From positions 189,501-253,500 of the forward strand of contig JBBMNZ010000030.1 of NCBI GenBank assembly GCA_037954325.1: a DNA stretch of 64,000 nucleotides, given 5' to 3'. The position numbers and the translations under genes are program-made. Shown one piece after another: positions 1 through 10,594 of the stretch (position 1 is its first letter; each line of letters starts with the position of its first letter). This DNA comes from Fistularia commersonii. Its lineage: Eukaryota > Chordata > Actinopteri > Syngnathiformes > Fistulariidae. The notes beneath the pieces are model-generated. The model was not told the DNA's origin and did no database searches. It worked only from the letters and a program-made list of their open reading frames with translations.

Positions 1-1080
1 AGCTGGTTCAACACTATAAGACGGTCATTCTAATATACGGCGCGGTGATTCGATCAAAGTTACAAGTACTCTGAGTACAAGTAATCTGAGTACTTTCAAT
101 GGATAAATGATGACAAGTAACATGAGGTGAACAACAACAGCGGGGGAGGAGGTGCTGACTACTTCCTGGTTGGACAGTTGATACTAGGCCTAGGAAGTAC
201 TCTTTGGGGAATAAACAAGAAGGTCTGATGTAAAGCAGAACTCAGACCGGTCGGATGGGGGGGCTGTCCAGGGGGCGGAGCTTAACCTGTCAATCATCCA
301 ACCATTCACTCTCATTAACACAGATTTAAGAGCCTGCAGAGAACCCTGGCAGGAGAACGTGCAGAGTACTGAGGCAGGAGAACTTTGGGGTACCGGAAGC
401 CCTCCTGAGGTACAAACGACACGGCGCCTCAAACACGGAAAGCATTTCGCCTCTGCCAAGGACCCAGTTGAGAGCGAGCGCGTCGCAGAAACACCGACGG
501 TAACCACGGTGATACGGGAGTCTTATATCCAGCACGTTACGCCACATCTGAGGGCAAACAAAAAGGCGCAGCCAGTGTAATCACATGGTAAAAAGCCAGT
601 AATAACATTATAAAGGACTCTAGAAAGCAGGTCAGATCAGACAAAAGGCCAGTCTTCGCTTTTGAAAATTAATTTCAAAATAGCTTTGAGTTTGATGTTT
701 TTGCCATCTAAGCTTCAATACGGTGGCTAACAAACAGAAGAATGGCAAAAGGGCTTCGCTTGCGTCAACCTGGACAATTACTCGCCTTCGCAGACACCCT
801 CGGCAAATTTTATTAAAAATAGTTGTTATTTTATCAGTCAAATGCAGCCTCGGCAGGCACAGGCTAGTGTCTCCCTGAGTCCAAAGCCCGGATAAAGGCA
901 GACGCTTGTGTCAGGAGGGGCATCTGGGGGCATCTGGGGTAAAACTTTTGAATCAATCATAATACCCAGATCATACCGGATCGGTCGAGGCTCGGGTTCA
1001 CAACGACCGCCATCTGTGCGATGACCAACAGGGAACCAATGGAAACTGGGCTTCTGTAGGTCAAAGAAGAGGAAAGGAGG
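1..1080. other. Gene-free left edge
   Basis: No exon, RNA gene or conserved protein was recognised here. The stretch holds a copy of the dispersed GC-rich element (263-312) and otherwise unremarkable unique-looking DNA leading up to the LINE. Confidence 0.5.
263..312 (+). repeat. Dispersed GC-rich element, copy 1
   Basis: Reads GGGGGCGGAGCTTAAC followed by CTGTCAATCATCCAACCATT. The same two blocks recur near 8.1, 19.5, 20.7, 27.1, 43.2 and 61.8 kb and, inverted, near 21.65 kb. It is probably part of a short interspersed element. Confidence 0.55.
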
Positions 1081-1083
1081 AAG

Positions 1084-3310
1084 GTGTGTTCAGAAGAGCA
1101 GAGAGAGAGGAGGAAAGGAAAGAGTCTGAAACTGAGAGGAGGGATTCTGAATATCGGGACTATGACAGGAAAAGGTAGAGAGTTGGTGGACATGATGCAG
1201 AGAAGGAAGGTGGATATACTGTGTGTCCAGGAGACCAGGTGGAAAGGTAGTAAGGCTAGAAGCTTAGGAGCAGCTTTAAGTTGTACTATTATGGTGCTGA
1301 CAAGAAGAGAAATGGAGTAGGATTTATCTTGAAGGAGGAGTTTGTAAGGAACGTCCTAGAGGTGAAAAGAATGTCAGATAGACTGATGAGTCTGAAACTG
1401 GAAATTGAAGGTGTGATGCTCAATGTTGTTAGTGGCTATGAACCACAGGTGGGATGTGAATCTGAAGAGAAGGAGAAGTTCTGGAATGAGTTGGATGAAG
1501 TGATGCAGAATATTCCCAGAAATGAGAGAGTGGTCATTGGTGCAGACTTCAATGGACATGTTGGTGAAGGCAATAGAGGGGATGAAGAAGTGATGGGCAG
1601 ATTTGGTATCCAGGATAGGAATGCAGAGGGACAGATGGTGGTAGATTTTGCAAAAAGGATGGAAATGGCTGTAGTGAACACCTTTTTCCAGAAAAAACAG
1701 GAACACAGGGTAACTTATAAGAGCGGAGGTAGGAGCACGCAGGTAGACTACATCTTGTATAGACGAGGTAACCTGAAAGAGATCAGTGACTGCAAAGTAG
1801 TTGTAGGTGAGAGTGGAGCCAGACAGCATAGGATGGTGGTTTGTAGGATGACTCTGGTGACAAGGAAGATGAAGAGGACAAAGGCAGCGCAGAGGACAAA
1901 ATGGTGGAAGCTGAAAAGGGAAAGTGTTGCATGGTTTTCAGGGAGGAGTTGAGAAAGGGTCTGGGTGGTCAGGGTGAGCTTCCAGATGATTAGACAACAA
2001 CAGCTAGTAGTTAAGGAGACTTGGTGGTGGAATGAGGAAGTGCAGGAGTAGATACAGAGAAAGCGGTTAGCAAAGAAGAAGTGGGATACTAAGAGGACTG
2101 AAGAGAACAGACAGGAGTTCAGGGTGATACAACATATGGTAAAGATAGCGGTAGCAAAGGCAAAACAAAGGGTGTACGATGACTTGTATGCTCGGTTGGA
2201 CAGTAAGGAGGGAGAGAATGATCTATACAGGTTGGCAAAACAGAGAGATAACGATGGAAAGGATCTACAACAGGTCTGGGTGATTAAGGATAGAGAGGGA
2301 AATGTATTGACAGAGAAGAGTAGAAGAGTGATGAGAAGATGGAAAGAGCACTTCGAAAAGCTGATCTTCTTCTTCTTCTTTTGGCTTTTCCCTTCAGGGG
2401 TCGCCACAGCGAATCAACTTTCTGATGAATGTGGAAAATGCCTGCTGTGGTACAGGGTACTGTAGGGGTGGAGAAGTTCACGGTGGAGGTGGGACTCCAT
2501 CAGGGATCAGCGATGGACAGGCTGACCAATGAGGTGAGACAGGAATTTCCATGGACCATGATGTTTGCAGATGACATTGTGATCTGTAGTGAGTCCAGAG
2601 AACAGGTGGAGGAACATCTAGAGAGGTGGAGGTATGCTCTGGAAAGGAGAGGAATGAAAGTTAGTCGTAGCAAGACAGAATATATGTGTGTGAATGAGAG
2701 GAACTCGGGTGGAACGGTGAGGCTACAGGGAGTGGAGATCAAGAGCTGGAGGATTTCAGGTACTTAGGGTCAACAGTCCAGAGCGTAGGAGAGTGTGGAA
2801 AAGAGGTGAAGAGACGGTCCAAGCAGGTTGGAATGGGTGGAGAAAAGTGTCAGGGGCACCCAGAGACAGAAGACAGTGGTGAGACCAGTGATGATGTATG
2901 GACTAGAAACTGTTCCAAGACCAAAAGACAGCAGGCAGAACTAGAGGTTGCAGAGATGAAGATGTTGAGGTTCTCTTTGGGAGTGACCAGGATGGAGAGG
3001 ATCAGGAATGAGTCTATCAGAGGAACAGCACATGTTAGATGTTTTGGAGAGAAGGTCAGAGAAGCCAGACTGAGATGGTTGGGTCATGGACAGAGGAGGG
3101 ATAGAGAATATATTGGTAGACGGATGCTGGAATTGAAGCTGCCAGGCAAGAGTTCTGGAGGAAGACCAAAGAGAAGATTTATGGACGTCGTGAGAGAAGA
3201 TATGAAGGTAGTTGGTGTGAGAGAGGAGGATCCAGAGAATAGGGTTAGATGGAGAAGGTGGATTTGCTGTGGCGACACCTGAAGGGAAAAGCCGAAAGGA
3301 GAAGAAGTTG
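1084..3310 (+). mobile_element. RTE-like non-LTR retrotransposon (LINE), rearranged and inactive
   Basis: The 5' half encodes an AP-type endonuclease. The motif CVQETRWKG is in the first frame, then a frameshift near 1270-1300, then GADFNGHVG near 1540, STQVDYILYRR near 1735 and QHRMVV near 1823. The 3' half keeps the reverse-transcriptase motif FADDIVICSESREQ (FADD at 2563-2574) and the C-terminal region ending near 3282. The usual middle of the reverse transcriptase is missing: frame jumps from the N-terminal linker (about 2360) to GLHQGSA (about 2497), and the block after GLHQGSA is also deleted. The 3' end, GCTGTGGCGACACCTGAAGG at 3268, is typical of this teleost LINE family. Stops and frameshifts show it is dead. 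The family name RTE is from recalled motifs, not a search. Confidence 0.9.
2362..2430 (-). mobile_element. Inverted LINE 3'-tail inside the LINE copy
   Basis: On the minus strand this reads GCTGTGGCGACCCCTGAAGG and then a GAA-rich tail. It matches the 3' end of the same element at 3268-3310 but is inverted and sits where the reverse-transcriptase core should be. It could be a nested 5'-truncated insertion or a by-product of twin-priming or inversion. Confidence 0.75.
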
Positions 3311-3506
3311 TTTTTTCATTAGTCAGTATCTCACATAGATTACTAAATGCTCTATGTATTTTTCAAGTATGCAGTATCTTTATACATAAGTATTTGCAGT
3401 ATACACAAGTATTTCAAGCAAATTAGACGTCACAACGAAGGACAACGTGCCATCAGACTCACACCACACTGCCCCCTGCTGGGCATCACTGGTAAAACGG
3501 CAAAAA

Positions 3507-3510
<4 letters not shown>

Positions 3511-3574
<64 letters not shown>

Positions 3575-3598
3575 GTATATGTGTGTGTGTATGTGTAG
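3511..3598. repeat. (GT)n microsatellite
   Basis: A nearly pure GT run of more than 70 bp with a slightly interrupted right end. Confidence 0.95.
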
Positions 3599-3814
3599 AT
3601 ACAGAAGGAAAGCAACTGGCTATTAGTACATGTTAATTAAGTAATAAATGAAAGTGTAAATTGTAGTAAATGGTGAGCAGCAGTTAAACATTCGAATAAA
3701 ATAACAATAACAATGAGATTTCGTTACAGCCACACTTTGAGTACTGTTGCTTGGTCCTGTAATAAATTCACTGCATAGTTTACAACTTACTAATAGTAAT
3801 AATGAAAATGGAAA

Positions 3815-4040
3815 CCAGGGGAAGTACTTTGTTCCGTATGAAGTACTGCCCTCTGTACTTCCTCTGTCTTAAGGACTGACATTGCAATAAGTACTAACTC
3901 TAACTAAGGTACTGCCATACTTTAGGACTACCTCTGTGGTAAGTACTTCCTCTCTAGCAAGTATTAACTGCAGAGTAGTAACTCTAAATGCAGTACTGCC
4001 TTGTTGACAGGCTCTCCCCATGTACTCAGTACTTCCTCCA
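3815..4040. repeat. Imperfect AGTACT-rich repeats
   Basis: Loose repeats of AGTACT(G/T)CC and TACTTCCTCT at about 25-40 bp spacing, in otherwise AT-rich gene-free DNA. The same AGTACT flavour appears at 62-105. Confidence 0.45.
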
Positions 4041-4085
4041 TGCTACTCAAGAAAAGGACTTCAAGTTTACAGATATATAGGGGAG

Positions 4086-4087
<2 letters not shown>

Positions 4088-4147
<60 letters not shown>

Positions 4148-4154
4148 TGTGTGC
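4088..4154. repeat. (GT)n microsatellite
   Basis: Pure GT run with one A interruption at the right side. Confidence 0.95.
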
Positions 4155-4237
4155 GCACGCAGGTGCAATTAGCATTTCAGTAGAACAATGATCTGCTATT
4201 AATACAGTGGGTTTCAAAGTCATGCATATATACAGGG

Positions 4238-4241
<4 letters not shown>

Positions 4242-4274
<33 letters not shown>

Positions 4275-4292
4275 ACACACACACACACACAC
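4242..4292. repeat. (CA)n microsatellite
   Basis: CA run with one CATA interruption. Confidence 0.95.
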
Positions 4293-4743
4293 CGGCAGTG
4301 TTGGCCCTGACACTGCATTAGCTGACTGGCCTCCCACCAAACGGAGTACTGCGTGTCCTCTGGCCAGGACGCTCCCTGCCAGAGGAGGAAACAGAAAAGA
4401 GCTCCTCTTCTCCAGCGCCATTTCCTCCCCTCCCTCCAAGTGCAGGCGGCGGCGGCGGCGCCCGATTACGTCGTAATGGTCGGGCTCAGGCTTCACTGAG
4501 TATCCCATGGCTATTGATCGGGGTGAGTGCCGGGAAGTTGCGGCGAGCGCCAAGAAGCGCCAAGGAGCGGCGCAGGGAGGCCGAGACCTCGGCGGCAGAC
4601 TGAGTGGAAGCGGCGCGGCGGCCCTTTAATGGCTTCTCATTGGACGGTGAACCAACGAGCGCGGCTCGTGGCGGCGAAACCTGAGCCGCCGGCAGTGTTC
4701 TTAAAACACAGCGTTGTGGTTGTTAATCGAGCCGGTGGTGGGC

Positions 4744-5260
4744 TGAGGGTCTGGGAGCCTGGGGGTCTGGGGGTCTGGAGGTCCGGGGGTCTGGAGGTCC
4801 GGGGGTCTGAGGGGTCTGGGGTTCTGGAAGTCTGGAGGTCTGGGGGTCTGGAGGTCTGGGGGTCTGAGGGTCTGGAGGTCTGGGGGTCTGAGGGCCTGAG
4901 GGTCTGGGGGTCTGGGGGGCCTGAGGGTCTGGGGAGCCTAAGGGTCTGGGGGTCTGGAGGTCTGGGGGTCTGGAGGTCTGGGGGTCTGAGGGCCTGAGGG
5001 TCTGGGGGTCTGGGGGGCCTGAGGGTCTGGGGAGCCTGAGGGTCTGGGGGTCTGGAGGTCTGGGGGTCTGGAGGTCTGGGGGTCTGAGGGTCTGGAGGTG
5101 TGGGGGTCTGGGGGTCTGGAGGTGTGGGGGTCTGGAGGTGTGGGGGTCTGGAGGTCTGGGGGTCTGGGGGTCTGGAGGTCTGGGGGTCTGAGGGTCTGGA
5201 GGTGTGGGGGTCTGGAGGTCTGGGGGTCTGGGGGTGTGGGGGTCTGGGGGTCTCGGGGTC
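4744..5260 (+). repeat. G-rich minisatellite, unit about 9 bp
   Basis: About 55-60 units of GGTCTGGGG or GGTCTGGAG, with GGTGTGGGG and GGCCTGAGG variants. It is strongly strand-asymmetric (G-rich plus strand). The long open frames through it are by-products of the 9-bp period, not genes. Confidence 0.97.
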
Positions 5261-8100
5261 CGTCTCAGGCAGTGCAGGAGCTGCACGTGGCGTTCAAGGA
5301 CTTTCCAAATGGTGGTTTGCTGAGCTGCCTCACCAATCCACCTATCCTCTTGTATGCGACTCCAGGCGTCCTTGGGAGTGAAGAGCTTCCCGCTGCATCG
5401 GCCTCCCCGGAGGCAGGCGGATGAAAGCGGCGCTCCGCCTCACCTTGACTCCGTGCACCTCCACGCTCCTTTTTTAAGGGAGGATAAAAAAGAAAAGGGG
5501 TACGCCGCCTGTAATTAGAGGCCTCTCGTCTGAGCGCTGATCGGAGCTTCTCAAGGAGACCTCGACGCCCTTCGTCGCCATTAGTTTTCAAGCCTTTACG
5601 GTGGAAGGAACACCCGTCTTAACGACCGATCCCAGAAGGTCAGATGACAACTTTGTGCGCGGCGTACCGATGGACAACCCGCAAAGTCCTGTGTTTGTCA
5701 TGGCGGTGCGATGTCTCCTATCATTCCTTCTCATGACTGGGCGACGAGGTCGACAAGCCGGGAGGCGCCCAGCGACAGCCAACGTGACGAGAAGATCTGG
5801 CAGATGATCGGTCACGTGGCCCACAGGCTGACCTGCGTACAGATCCTACCAACATGTAGCGGCAAGTTTTATTGACCTTCCAGATCCAGAGCGGCTCACT
5901 GGAAGGAAACCGCTTGAGCCGCTTCCTCACCGTACCAACCTTTAGCAGATGGCCCAACGCTTTAACGAATGGCGCTGTTTCTCGGTGCTTCCAACATCAG
6001 AGGAGCAGAGGGACCAGGAAGCCTGGACCTCAACTCCCTGAAACATCTTAGCCCCGACAAGCAGGGTCTTTTTACAGTTCCACAGAAACTCCCAGGTGAT
6101 TGGTGGGATTCCCATTGTGGACAGTAGAGCCCCATTTGTAAAAGCTATCCGGGTCAAGGATTAGATGTCCTCTTGGGACAAAGTGGACAGAAGCAGTGAG
6201 CCATCCATCCATCACTACATCACTCCATCCATGCATCCATCCATGAATCCATCCATCCATCCATCCATCCATCCATCCATCCATCCATCCATCCATCCCT
6301 TTCTTCAAATACCTAACATCGTCTCTCCAGATCTCGATCTGGCTTTCACAGCACGGAGTTCTGAAAAGCTCTTCAACAAAGCCATAAATTGTTCCTTTCC
6401 CCCGTGGAGGTTGAGGCCCCTCCGGTCTCCCGGCACTGGATGTTCCTAAATTCAGCCCATCGTTATTTTACAAATCACGTGATTCCACTGCCTGAGGTAC
6501 TTCTTTATCATTTTTTTGTCTCTCTGTCCATGACACCTCTTCAAGTCGGCGATATTTCCTTTTACAGACCGGTGGAGTTCAGACCCTCGCTATAAAGACG
6601 ACGGGGTCGGCGGGTTCTTTCTCAGCAAAGAGATTGCCTCCATCAAACCGCAGAGGCGGCCATGAAGAGCGACCCGAGCGGCGGAGGAGGGAGGCGAGCG
6701 CTGCCCGAATGGTCTCAGAACACTCACGCTTTACATCTGGATCACTGGCAACTGCAAAATGAAGGATCACATTTGGGCTGAAACAAAACTCTGTCTAACT
6801 ATGTGAAAAAAAACAATGAGCAAAATATCACGGTGTCGTGCAGAGGGTTTATTATCTGTTATTACCGCGTTATTACACAACCGGGATACCGCTACGGCGC
6901 ATTTTAATCCATTTTTCTTTCGCTCCTCTCTGAACCGAAGCGCTCGGAGGACCGCTGGTCCACAAAGCGGGGATCGAATCCGGAAAATGATCCCGCAGCT
7001 GCGCGTTCTCCGTGAATTCCCCACGGACGCTTTTTACAAATGTGTTTTCAACGTAGACAACGAGCAGCGGCAAACTAAACACCGGTCAGGAACGCGAGCC
7101 GCCCCCGGGGCGCCGGCGTCTCATTCCCCAAATGAGAGTCTGTTCCGAGCAAACGGAGCAGGGAGAGGGAGCCGGCGTCTCGGCGCACAGATTAGCGGCG
7201 GCACTTTCACCGGGCGCCGTCGGCCGTGTAATTCAAGTTTCTCTTAAGAGTGACGATTTCACAATGTGGTAATAGCGTACTTATTGTCGTTATGGAACCC
7301 TCCAAACGGTGATGGGTGTGAAATTGAATAAAGAAATAAAGAAAAGGAGTCAAATTGGATTTTGTTTTTTCTAGTGCGAGGACAGAGGCGGCGGCTTGCG
7401 GTCGTCTGACGAGGAGCTAATTCAGGAGTTTGCTTTTAAATGTCATCCGGTGAAACAAGATCATTAGTTAGCATTTTCTCTGAGACGGGGGGAGGCGGCT
7501 TTTGTTTTCCTGTCCCTGCGTTTTCAACTTTGGGGCAGGTGTGTGTGTGTGTGTGTGTGTGCAATCAACTCGGCAAAGCCATTTACAGGGGTGAAACTGA
7601 AGTCTGCTATTTTATCGAACCTGACAAAGGTGTTTTTTAATGGCTTTAACTTCTCCCGCTGTCGTTCCGCTGGGATTTATTTTCATTCTTCGCGCCTGTT
7701 GACCTCTTTCCCCCATCTCTTTCTTTTCTTTGTTATTTTTTTTCTTCCAGCCTCGCGGCGCCCGGCGTGGCGCCCAGGCCGGCTGCTCGCTGCCGACCCA
7801 ACACCGCTCGGCTTTGACTTCCTTGAAAGAGAGGCTTTCTGTTGCCGGGGTCGGGTCGCCGGTATGAATGTAACCCCATGCGTCCACGCCAACCGTATAC
7901 CTGATAACTGTCACCCCATTAGTGCGAATGATCACGCTACAACGGCGTGTCACCGTGGCGACGACGACGTCATCGCCCGCTCACATCGGCACGCCGATCA
8001 CCGTGGCGACCGCATCCGTCCGTCCGTCCCGAAGACCCCCGTCCACGGTGGACGTCAGAGTCGCTCATTGAAGAAAAACTGTTTCCCTTCATGCCTCGAC
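5261..8100. other. Gene-free GC-moderate DNA
   Basis: No exon recognised. It contains the ATCC tetranucleotide array at 6201-6298 and a short GT run near 7541-7562. If samd12 extends past this point, it belongs to the samd12 3' region. Confidence 0.4.
6201..6298. repeat. (CCAT)n tetranucleotide array
   Basis: CCAT units, interrupted near 6213-6245 and uninterrupted from about 6246 to 6298. Confidence 0.95.
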
Positions 8101-8107
8101 TTCCTTC

Positions 8108-8222
8108 AAGAGCCAAACACGGCGGCGGGGGCGGGGCTTAACACGGCAGCGGGGGGCGGGGCTTAACACGGCAGCAGGGGGCGGGGCTTAACACGGCAGC
8201 AGGGGGCAGTCAATCATCCAGC
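8108..8222 (+). repeat. Dispersed GC-rich element, copy 2, internally triplicated
   Basis: The block GGCGGGGCTTAACACGGCAG is repeated three to four times head to tail before the shared GTCAATCATCCAGCGTT end. Other copies carry the block once. Confidence 0.7.
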
Positions 8223-8302
8223 GTTCGCTAACTTTCATTCACAAACTGTCCGTAGGACGTTTATGGCCTTCATTGAACCTGCGGACAGGTTTTGGGTGAG
8301 TT

Positions 8303-8320
8303 CACCCTCTTCCGACACCA
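8303..8320 (-). promoter_or_regulatory. Primer-binding-site-like sequence of LTR element
   Basis: On the minus strand TGGTGTCGGAAGAGGG begins at the base directly after the LTR end (ATTACA). Retrotransposon primer-binding sites start with TGG at this position, complementary to a tRNA 3' CCA end. The specific tRNA is not assigned. Confidence 0.55.
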
Positions 8321-8567
8321 TGTAATGTTTCTCGGTTCGAGAAATGTACCGTGTGTACAAGAACGATCAGCGGGACGTTAGAACGGGTGCTTGCTTTAAT
8401 GGCAGAGCAGATTCCAGAGTGAGAAGAAGAAGAGGAAGAAGCCAAGTATCGGTTGGATGATACCGCTTATATAGTATACGTATTGTCGACATTAAAGCAT
8501 CAACATCATGGGATCAACATTAAAGCATCAACATTAAAGCAACAATATATTCCTACGGAATATTACA
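8321..8567 (-). mobile_element. LTR of a Ty3/gypsy-like element
   Basis: Minus strand, 247 bp, starting TGTAAT and ending ATTACA, a perfect 6-bp terminal inverted repeat with TG...CA ends. It contains a TATATAAGC box near 8466-8474 and ATTAAAG polyadenylation-like motifs. Upstream on the same strand is a polypurine tract (AAAAGAAGGGGGA, 8568-8580); downstream is a primer-binding-site-like sequence. Internal sequence on both sides is unusual, since a normal copy has internal sequence on one side of each LTR. Confidence 0.7.
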
Positions 8568-8954
8568 TCCCCCTTCTTTTAAAGGAAGCACTAAGTCTGT
8601 GTGGTAAAGCTTATGGCAGAACAAAATAGAGTATAGTAAGAGTGGCCTGTATGCAACATTAAACAATTATCCAAATAGACTGAAAATGTAGGGTAAACAT
8701 AGACAAAGGCTAGAGATCTAAAATGACTCTAGGTTTGATCTCACGGCCAGAACGAGTATGGTAGCTAGTAGTTGGTGGTGACTTCGGGAGGAAAATGGAG
8801 AACCCTGAGAACCCGAGGGCTCCGACCTGAAGGAGGGCACGGAAGAAGAGTCCGTGTGGCGGGCTCTGTCGGGACGCTCCAGGAGTTGGACTGAGCCGCC
8901 CCCCCAGAGATGGCAGCCCTGGACCCCATCTGGACGGATCCATTTCACCGGCAA
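8568..8954 (-). mobile_element. 3' end of gypsy-like polyprotein plus polypurine tract
   Basis: A minus-strand open frame ends TRSGREIKPRVILDL at about 8713. A TRSGR...(K/R)P tail is common at the C-terminus of gypsy-type polyproteins. The polypurine tract follows next to the LTR. The frame is short and the rest of the coding region is gone, so this is a remnant. Assignment to gypsy is from that tail only. Confidence 0.5.
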
Positions 8955-9469
8955 ACTAATGTTAACTAACGACTGAAGCTACTCCGTCTGTCTGGAGCCG
9001 ATAACCATCTCAATACATATTATTCTGAAAAAAATGGAAAAAGGATTCAAGTTTTTGAGGGCGTACACAAGGGCACGCCGAAACTTCAAATGAATTTTTG
9101 GGGGGGCCTTTTCTTCCCGAAATATAGAAAATAAACCAGGAACGAAAATGTACAAGATATGTTAAAAGTGCAATGCGGAAAGGAAACGAGGAACATAGGG
9201 CGGGGCGCTCAGCACACGGACGTTTAGCTTTAGCGGCGTCCGGGCCGTCTTTGCCATCAGCGAAGAGCCGAGATGGATCTCCGTCGAGTGCAGCTGGTCT
9301 GAACTTCCTGACTCTTCACTCTTCACTCTGACCCCGAAGGGGGAATGGCGTGATCGCACCATCACTGCTACGCACATTAACAACACAGCAGGCCAACCAA
9401 CAAACGGGACTCTGAGAAAAATCATTGCTGCCATTTACAACCTGGTTACATTCTTAAGAAATAATCAAT

Positions 9470-9736
9470 CAAGTATTATCTCTCTGTCTATTAAATATCT
9501 AGTATTGTCTCATCTTCCCTGCTCACTTTCTACTAATTAGTATCATTATCACCATTATTGTTATAATCATTATCAATAATGATACTCAAGACAATCCTGA
9601 TCATGCAAATACAATATTATTCATAATAATGCTATTATGATTATGTTTATAATAACAATGATGATACTAATACTATCAATTACAAAATAATGGTATGATT
9701 ATGTCTATGATAATGGAATAACAAAAATTCAATCTC

Positions 9737-9769
<33 letters not shown>

Positions 9770-9905
9770 TCATATTATGAATATGTTTATAATTATGATT
9801 ATTTAAAATAACAATGATATGCTGATACTATTACTATTGTTAATAACAATAATAATATTTTCATGATATCAAAAAGAATAATAATGGCAATATTTTCAAT
9901 GTTTT
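9470..9905. repeat. AT-rich stretch with (AAT)n
   Basis: Very AT-rich DNA with many ATTATTATAAT-type words and a pure (AAT)n run at about 9736-9768. No gene seen. Confidence 0.8.
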
Positions 9906-9960
9906 ATTAACATCTGTCCTGTGACGACATGCTTCCTTTCCTCCTCGCCTTCCTCTCACT

Positions 9961-9992
9961 CCCCCCGCCGCCGCCGCCGCCGCCGCCGCTGC
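9961..9992. repeat. (CCG)n trinucleotide array
   Basis: About nine CCG/GCC units immediately before CTGCCATGG. No transcript support is visible. Confidence 0.9.
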
Positions 9993-10453
9993 CATGGTGA
10001 ACAAGAATTCTGCACTGGTATGTCCTAAGAGCTGTGCTTAGCGTTGCGCTCTGGGCGAGGCGGAGGAGCCGGCGTCCCCCGAACACCTCGCCACTTTCCT
10101 CTGTATTTTCTCCGTATGCTCTGGGCGCCTCTTCATTACTCGACAAATGATTTCCCCGCATGGGAAGGGGCGGGTCAGCGTAACGCCGCCATCTTCCCAA
10201 AACCATGGGCGACCCCTGACGCGCCGTGGATGAAAACCCTTCATAGACGTCCTCCATTCTGGGGAAAGAAGCTGCATAAACCGCACGCCGCTGTCGATTG
10301 GTCGAACACATCTGGGGGCGGAGCTCCCGCTAATCACAGCAGGTCGCCGTCACGGCCCCCTGAGGCCGCGGCGTTTCCGACCCGGTCGGGCGGACCCGAG
10401 CGCTCCCGATACTGCGCGGCCGTTTGTGGGAGGTGTGCTTAGCGGCGCTTTAC

Positions 10454-10594
10454 CTTGCGTGAGCAGCTGGAGGGTCCGGACCTCCTCTCGGACGCGCAGC
10501 TGGAGGACCTGCTGCAGGATGTGCTGCCGCTGCGCCTCCTGCATGATCCCCATGCGCTCCAGCTTCCTGTCCGTCAGCCTCAGCAGAGCCCGCC
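10454..10594 (-). CDS. samd12: samd12 exon 4 (second half of SAM domain)
   Basis: Encodes RALLRLTDRKLERMG... through QHILQQVLQLRVREEV...LQLLTQ, the last helices of the SAM domain and the helix after it. It closely follows vertebrate SAMD12. The acceptor (CTGCAG) precedes GG, completing a glycine codon split with exon 3; the donor is CAAG|GTAAAG, leaving phase 1. The 141-bp length keeps frame. The next, C-terminal exon was not found between here and position 1; it may be very short, as isoforms of this family differ there, or lie beyond the window. Confidence 0.93.

Noticed and set aside
4723..5424. Long proline/threonine- or glycine/valine-rich open frames
   Set aside because: Produced by a 9-bp repeat period that keeps three frames open; no start context, splice sites or homology.
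9961..10030. Possible first exon: (CCG)n leader, CTGCCATGG, seven codons, then GTATGT
   Set aside because: Attractive start context, but no downstream plus-strand exon or known protein fits, and it lies inside the samd12 transcription unit on the other strand.
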